DNA from: Deltaproteobacteria bacterium
GTDB taxonomy: Bacteria; Desulfobacterota; DSM-4660; Desulfatiglandales; HGW-15
Length of the DNA stretch: 7,586 nt
NCBI GenBank assembly: GCA_016926135.1
Contig: JAFGPH010000420.1
Location: forward strand, 1-7,586
Reading direction: 5' to 3'
Shown one piece after another: positions 4,883 through 7,586 of this stretch. The notes below the pieces were generated by a model that saw only the letters and a program-made list of their open reading frames with translations, was not told the DNA's origin and did not search any database. The position numbers were made by a program, and so were the translations under genes. Each line of letters begins with the position of its first letter. The stretch's first letter is position 1.

Positions 4883-7321
4883 ATGGCGGAAGGCCTGAAG
4901 CATTGGCAGAACATCCTTATTACCCTGGTGCCGGTGGCCCTGGCCACCCTATTCTTTTATCCGGTGATCTTCCAGGGGAAGACCTTCTATGCCTTTGACA
5001 TTCTGTTTCACTACTCTCCCTGGTCATCCCTGGTTGATAATTTCAGACCTCAGAACACCTTGATCAGTGACCCGGTGAACCTTGCCTACCCTTCTTTCCA
5101 CCACTTCAAGACATGGATCCAGCAAGGAGTATTTCCCTTTTGGAATGGATCCAATTTCTGCGGAACACCGTTTTCTCCGCCAGGTCACCCGATTCAATTC
5201 CTGCTCTGCCTCCTTCTTCCCGTCACAACGGCCCACGACCTTCTCCTGTGGATTCACCTGGCAGGCAGCGGTCTTTGCATGTACCTCTACCTGCGCGAGA
5301 TGGGGTTGAGATTCACTTCCTCCCTGATCGGATCCGTAGCCTGGATGTTCAACGGTTACGTGATGGTCTGGTTTGAATTCGAGTTTGTGCCGATGATGGC
5401 AGCCACCTTACCCCTCACGCTCTACCTCATCGAACGGTGGTTCAAAAGGGGCTCGTTTGGTCTGTTTGTCTGTCTGGTGTGCACACTTTCTCTCACGATT
5501 GGAGCGAACTTTGCCCATTTGCTCATCCACCAGTTCTTTTTCATGGCCTTCTATGGCATGTATCGATGGCTGGGAAGAGGGCACGTCCGCAGCTCGGGAC
5601 GGGTTCGTCTCAAGAGAATCTCGGGGCTTGCCCTCGCATTCCTACTGGCTATATTCCTTTCGGCGAATTTCTTTGCGGTGCATTTCTCCGCATGGGAAGC
5701 TTCCCAGAGGAAGGGTTTTTCGTTTCAGGAACTCTTTGCAGAGGTCGGACGACTGCCCGCCAGCTACCTGACTACCCTAATTTTCCCGGATTTTTTTGGG
5801 AGCCCGGCGCAGGGGCTGTGTTTCACCCCGGATGGCGGGGCCTACTGGAACTACAATGAACTGTGTATCTATGTCGGGATCCCGACCCTCTTCATGGCTG
5901 CCGTCTGCCTGATCAGCCCAAGAAGAAAGGGGGTGGCTTTTTTCCTGATCTCGGCCCTGGCAGCCCTGACCATGGCCATGGGAAGCCTTTTGTACTACCC
6001 GCTGGCCAGATTCATTCCAGGTCTGAACCTGTCCACTCCCACAAGGATCCTCTACATCTTTGGTTTTTCCGTGGCAGCACTCGCCGGTCTTGGGGCAGAC
6101 ATTCTACTGGATTCCAGAGGCCGAAGCAGATGGGCTCATGCCGCCGTCACATGTGTGGTGCTCATGGGAGGCCTTTGCCTTACCCTTTTCGTTCAGACAA
6201 CGGTCGGCCTGGACTGGGTGATCGGGGAATCGGGGCAATTGGGCGGCCTGGTACCTCGAGAGGTTCTGGGGGAATACTTCGACATTTTTTCCCCGGCCAT
6301 GTTGAAGCCCCTTTTGCTGCTCTGCGTTTCATTCTGCCTTGTTATGGCAGTGATCTGGATGGGCGCAGAGAAAAGGAGAATCCTCTTTCTTGGCCTTATG
6401 GTTCTTTTGCTTTCCTACGACCTGATTTCTTTTGGCTTGCGTTACAATACGGTTTCCCGCGCGGAGGTCGGATTTGTGGAGACCGGGGCCATACGATTTC
6501 TCAAAAAGGACAGGTCCCTGTTCCGCATCGTGGCTTATGGCAAGTTTCTACAGAATTCTTTTTCGCCTTTTGGTTTCCATGATGTGGGCGGATACTCCTC
6601 CTTCTACCTGGAGCGATACGGTGACTACCTGCACATGGCTCAGTATGGGCTGAAAAGGCCTTTGCCGGAGCGCCACGACAGAGGGATCTCTTTCCGCACC
6701 TTTGGCTCCCCCTTGCTCGATCTCTTAAATATCAAGTACGTGCTCTTGTCTCCTGATGTGAGTGTGGAGAGTGAAAAGCTTGAACTCCTGTACCGGGGGG
6801 AGATGAACATCTTCTTTAACAAGGCCCATTTCCCCCGCGTGTTTCTCGTGCCCGCATCGGTGGTTGTTCAAGACCCACAGGAGGCCTATAGGATCATCGG
6901 ATCCTTCACATCACGGGATTTCATGGAGAAGGTGGTCCTGGAAGCTCTACCACCAGAAGGATTCCTCGAAGATGAAAAAGGCGAACTCCCTTCAGATTCT
7001 CAGGTCCGGATCATCAGCCACCAGCCGAATGGAATCGAGTTAGATGTTTCTACGAGCAGGAAGGGGTTTCTGGTGATCAGCGACAGCTTTCATCCAGGAT
7101 GGAAGGCCGAATCCGACGGGGTGGAGGTTCCTGTCATGAGGGCGAATTCCATCATGCGGGCTGTACCCGTCGAGAAGGGAAGTCACAGGGTTGTCCTGCG
7201 CTTCACCCCAGTATTTCTGATCGCGGGTTTCGCGGTGACCGCATCAGGATGGATTCTTCTTTTTCTCTGTCTTGTCATCTGCGTTATCCGGGGCGCAAAA
7301 AGGAAGAGAACTGCCCCGTAA
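4883..7321 (+). CDS. YfhO-family polytopic membrane protein, probable GT-C-type glycosyltransferase (copy 2)
   Basis: The 812-residue inner membrane protein is built like the preceding gene product but is longer and only distantly similar. A first helix (about 10-30) is followed by an outer loop with DPVNLAYP (63-70, Asp63 the likely counterpart of Asp37 in copy 1), FPFWNGSNFCGTPF (84-97) and then many membrane segments to about residue 517. Family-type marks are NYNELCIYVGIP (323-334), a STPTRIL motif (384-390) where copy 1 has FRFPEKF, FGFHDVGGYSSFYLERYGDYL (563-583), LNIKYVLLS (615-623) and DSFHPGWKAESDGVEVP (734-750). These lie in an outer domain that ends in a last helix (about 776-802) and a basic tail. 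By family it may transfer a sugar from a polyprenyl carrier on the outer face of the membrane; this is inference. A GGTGAG site and a candidate promoter lie upstream. Alternatives are a non-catalytic membrane partner of copy 1 or a lipid or polymer export factor. Confidence 0.85.
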   Translation: MAEGLKHWQNILITLVPVALATLFFYPVIFQGKTFYAFDILFHYSPWSSLVDNFRPQNTLISDPVNLAYPSFHHFKTWIQQGVFPFWNGSNFCGTPFSPPGHPIQFLLCLLLPVTTAHDLLLWIHLAGSGLCMYLYLREMGLRFTSSLIGSVAWMFNGYVMVWFEFEFVPMMAATLPLTLYLIERWFKRGSFGLFVCLVCTLSLTIGANFAHLLIHQFFFMAFYGMYRWLGRGHVRSSGRVRLKRISGLALAFLLAIFLSANFFAVHFSAWEASQRKGFSFQELFAEVGRLPASYLTTLIFPDFFGSPAQGLCFTPDGGAYWNYNELCIYVGIPTLFMAAVCLISPRRKGVAFFLISALAALTMAMGSLLYYPLARFIPGLNLSTPTRILYIFGFSVAALAGLGADILLDSRGRSRWAHAAVTCVVLMGGLCLTLFVQTTVGLDWVIGESGQLGGLVPREVLGEYFDIFSPAMLKPLLLLCVSFCLVMAVIWMGAEKRRILFLGLMVLLLSYDLISFGLRYNTVSRAEVGFVETGAIRFLKKDRSLFRIVAYGKFLQNSFSPFGFHDVGGYSSFYLERYGDYLHMAQYGLKRPLPERHDRGISFRTFGSPLLDLLNIKYVLLSPDVSVESEKLELLYRGEMNIFFNKAHFPRVFLVPASVVVQDPQEAYRIIGSFTSRDFMEKVVLEALPPEGFLEDEKGELPSDSQVRIISHQPNGIELDVSTSRKGFLVISDSFHPGWKAESDGVEVPVMRANSIMRAVPVEKGSHRVVLRFTPVFLIAGFAVTASGWILLFLCLVICVIRGAKRKRTAP

Positions 7322-7443
7322 ATGCAGATACTCCTGACGGGTTGTCCGAAACCGATCGCCTTGGTCCAAATACATTCCTCCGCAGTAGCTCAACTACGGA
7401 TAATGGAGGACAACGCAGTAGATGGACATCCTTCAGCAACCTG
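7322..7443. other. Convergent intergenic spacer with an imperfect hairpin and a direct repeat
   Basis: This 122-base gap separates the 3' ends of two converging genes and holds no credible coding frame. TCCTCCG (7376-7382) pairs with TGGAGGA (7404-7410, one G-T pair), enclosing an inner stem GTAG (7385-7388) with CTAC (7394-7397) and a CTCAA loop. CGCAGTAG occurs twice, at 7381-7388 and 7414-7421, and GTTGTCC (7341-7347) is complementary to GGACAAC (7408-7414). No T-run borders the hairpin on either strand, so a classical terminator for either gene is not established. A role in ending or protecting both converging transcripts is plausible from position alone. Confidence 0.4.
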
Positions 7444-7586
7444 CTAATTGCACGAAGGCCCTATCGGCGTGTCCAGGGCAAGCTCCAGCACATCCTCCAT
7501 CTTCTTCACCAGGTGAAAAGAGATGCTCTCCCTGATATCGGCAGGGATCTCTTCGAGGTCGTTCTTGTTCCTCTCCGGCAAAATGA
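7444..7586 (-). CDS. lon: ATP-dependent protease Lon, C-terminal end (partial, cut by window)
   Basis: Read on the minus strand, the last 143 bases encode the end of an ATP-dependent Lon serine protease, a cytoplasmic enzyme that degrades misfolded and regulatory proteins. Visible are 46 residues before the stop codon at 7444-7446: ILPERNKNDLEEIP, then ADIRESISFHLVKKMEDVLELALDTP and a short tail IGPSCN. The ILP-x-x-N-x-x-DLEEIP block and the V-x-x-(M/I)-E-(D/E)-VL-x-LAL helix match the end of the Lon proteolytic domain (compare E. coli Lon, ILPFENKRDLEEIP and then a similar helix). The catalytic Ser-Lys pair and the ATPase domain lie outside the window. Two bases at the window edge (TC on the minus strand) fit the last part of a valine codon, giving the common VILP. 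The gene converges on the YfhO-type gene and is unlikely to share its regulation. Confidence 0.88.
   Translation of the reverse strand, partial: ILPERNKNDLEEIPADIRESISFHLVKKMEDVLELALDTPIGPSCN

Noticed and set aside
5863..6582. Open frame of 239 codons on the + strand inside the second YfhO-type gene
   Set aside because: It lies wholly in another frame of a gene with clear family motifs, is rich in Pro, Gly, Arg and Ser as frame-shifted GC-rich sequence usually is, and has no credible start context.
7322..7586. CRISPR array, tRNA or insertion sequence end in the right-hand edge
   Set aside because: The only direct repeat is 8 bases long and present twice, no cloverleaf was seen, and the right part is explained by the lon 3' end.

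Overview
The window reads as part of a GC-rich, Gram-negative-type bacterial chromosome. The one partial gene on the minus strand, the extreme C-terminus of a Lon protease ending in ILPERNKNDLEEIPADIR and then a short tail, resembles Lon from Deltaproteobacteria / Desulfobacterota. A complete TRAP transporter gene order and large YfhO-type membrane proteins also fit that group. This assignment is an inference from sequence style and could not be tested here.

Layout. Positions 1-2573 hold a tripartite TRAP transporter operon on the + strand. It consists of the C-terminal two thirds of the periplasmic solute-binding protein (dctP type, cut by the window start), the small four-helix membrane subunit (dctQ type) and the large permease (dctM type). 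The last two overlap by 4 bases. The 66-base dctP-dctQ gap can form two mutually exclusive hairpins, one of which hides the dctQ ribosome binding site. Positions 2592-7321 hold two long multi-spanning membrane proteins of the YfhO / GT-C-like type (721 and 812 residues). They share one architecture but are clearly diverged. The first starts only 18 bases after dctM and is probably read through from the TRAP operon. The second follows a 125-base gap with a plausible extended -10 promoter and a good ribosome binding site. Positions 7322-7443 are a convergent intergenic spacer with an imperfect hairpin and a short direct repeat. From 7444 to the window end is the 3' end of lon on the minus strand.

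How the genes work together. DctP, DctQ and DctM form one secondary transporter that takes up an organic acid-like solute with a sodium or proton gradient; the substrate cannot be read from the sequence. The YfhO-like pair carry features of polyprenyl-phosphate-sugar-dependent GT-C enzymes (an acidic residue in the first outer loop, many membrane segments, and a C-terminal outer domain closed by a last membrane helix) and may glycosylate a cell-envelope molecule. No donor-lipid synthase, flippase or acceptor gene is visible in the window, so this remains an inference. No direct functional link between the transporter and the YfhO pair is visible apart from adjacency. No mobile element, CRISPR array, tRNA or rRNA was seen.
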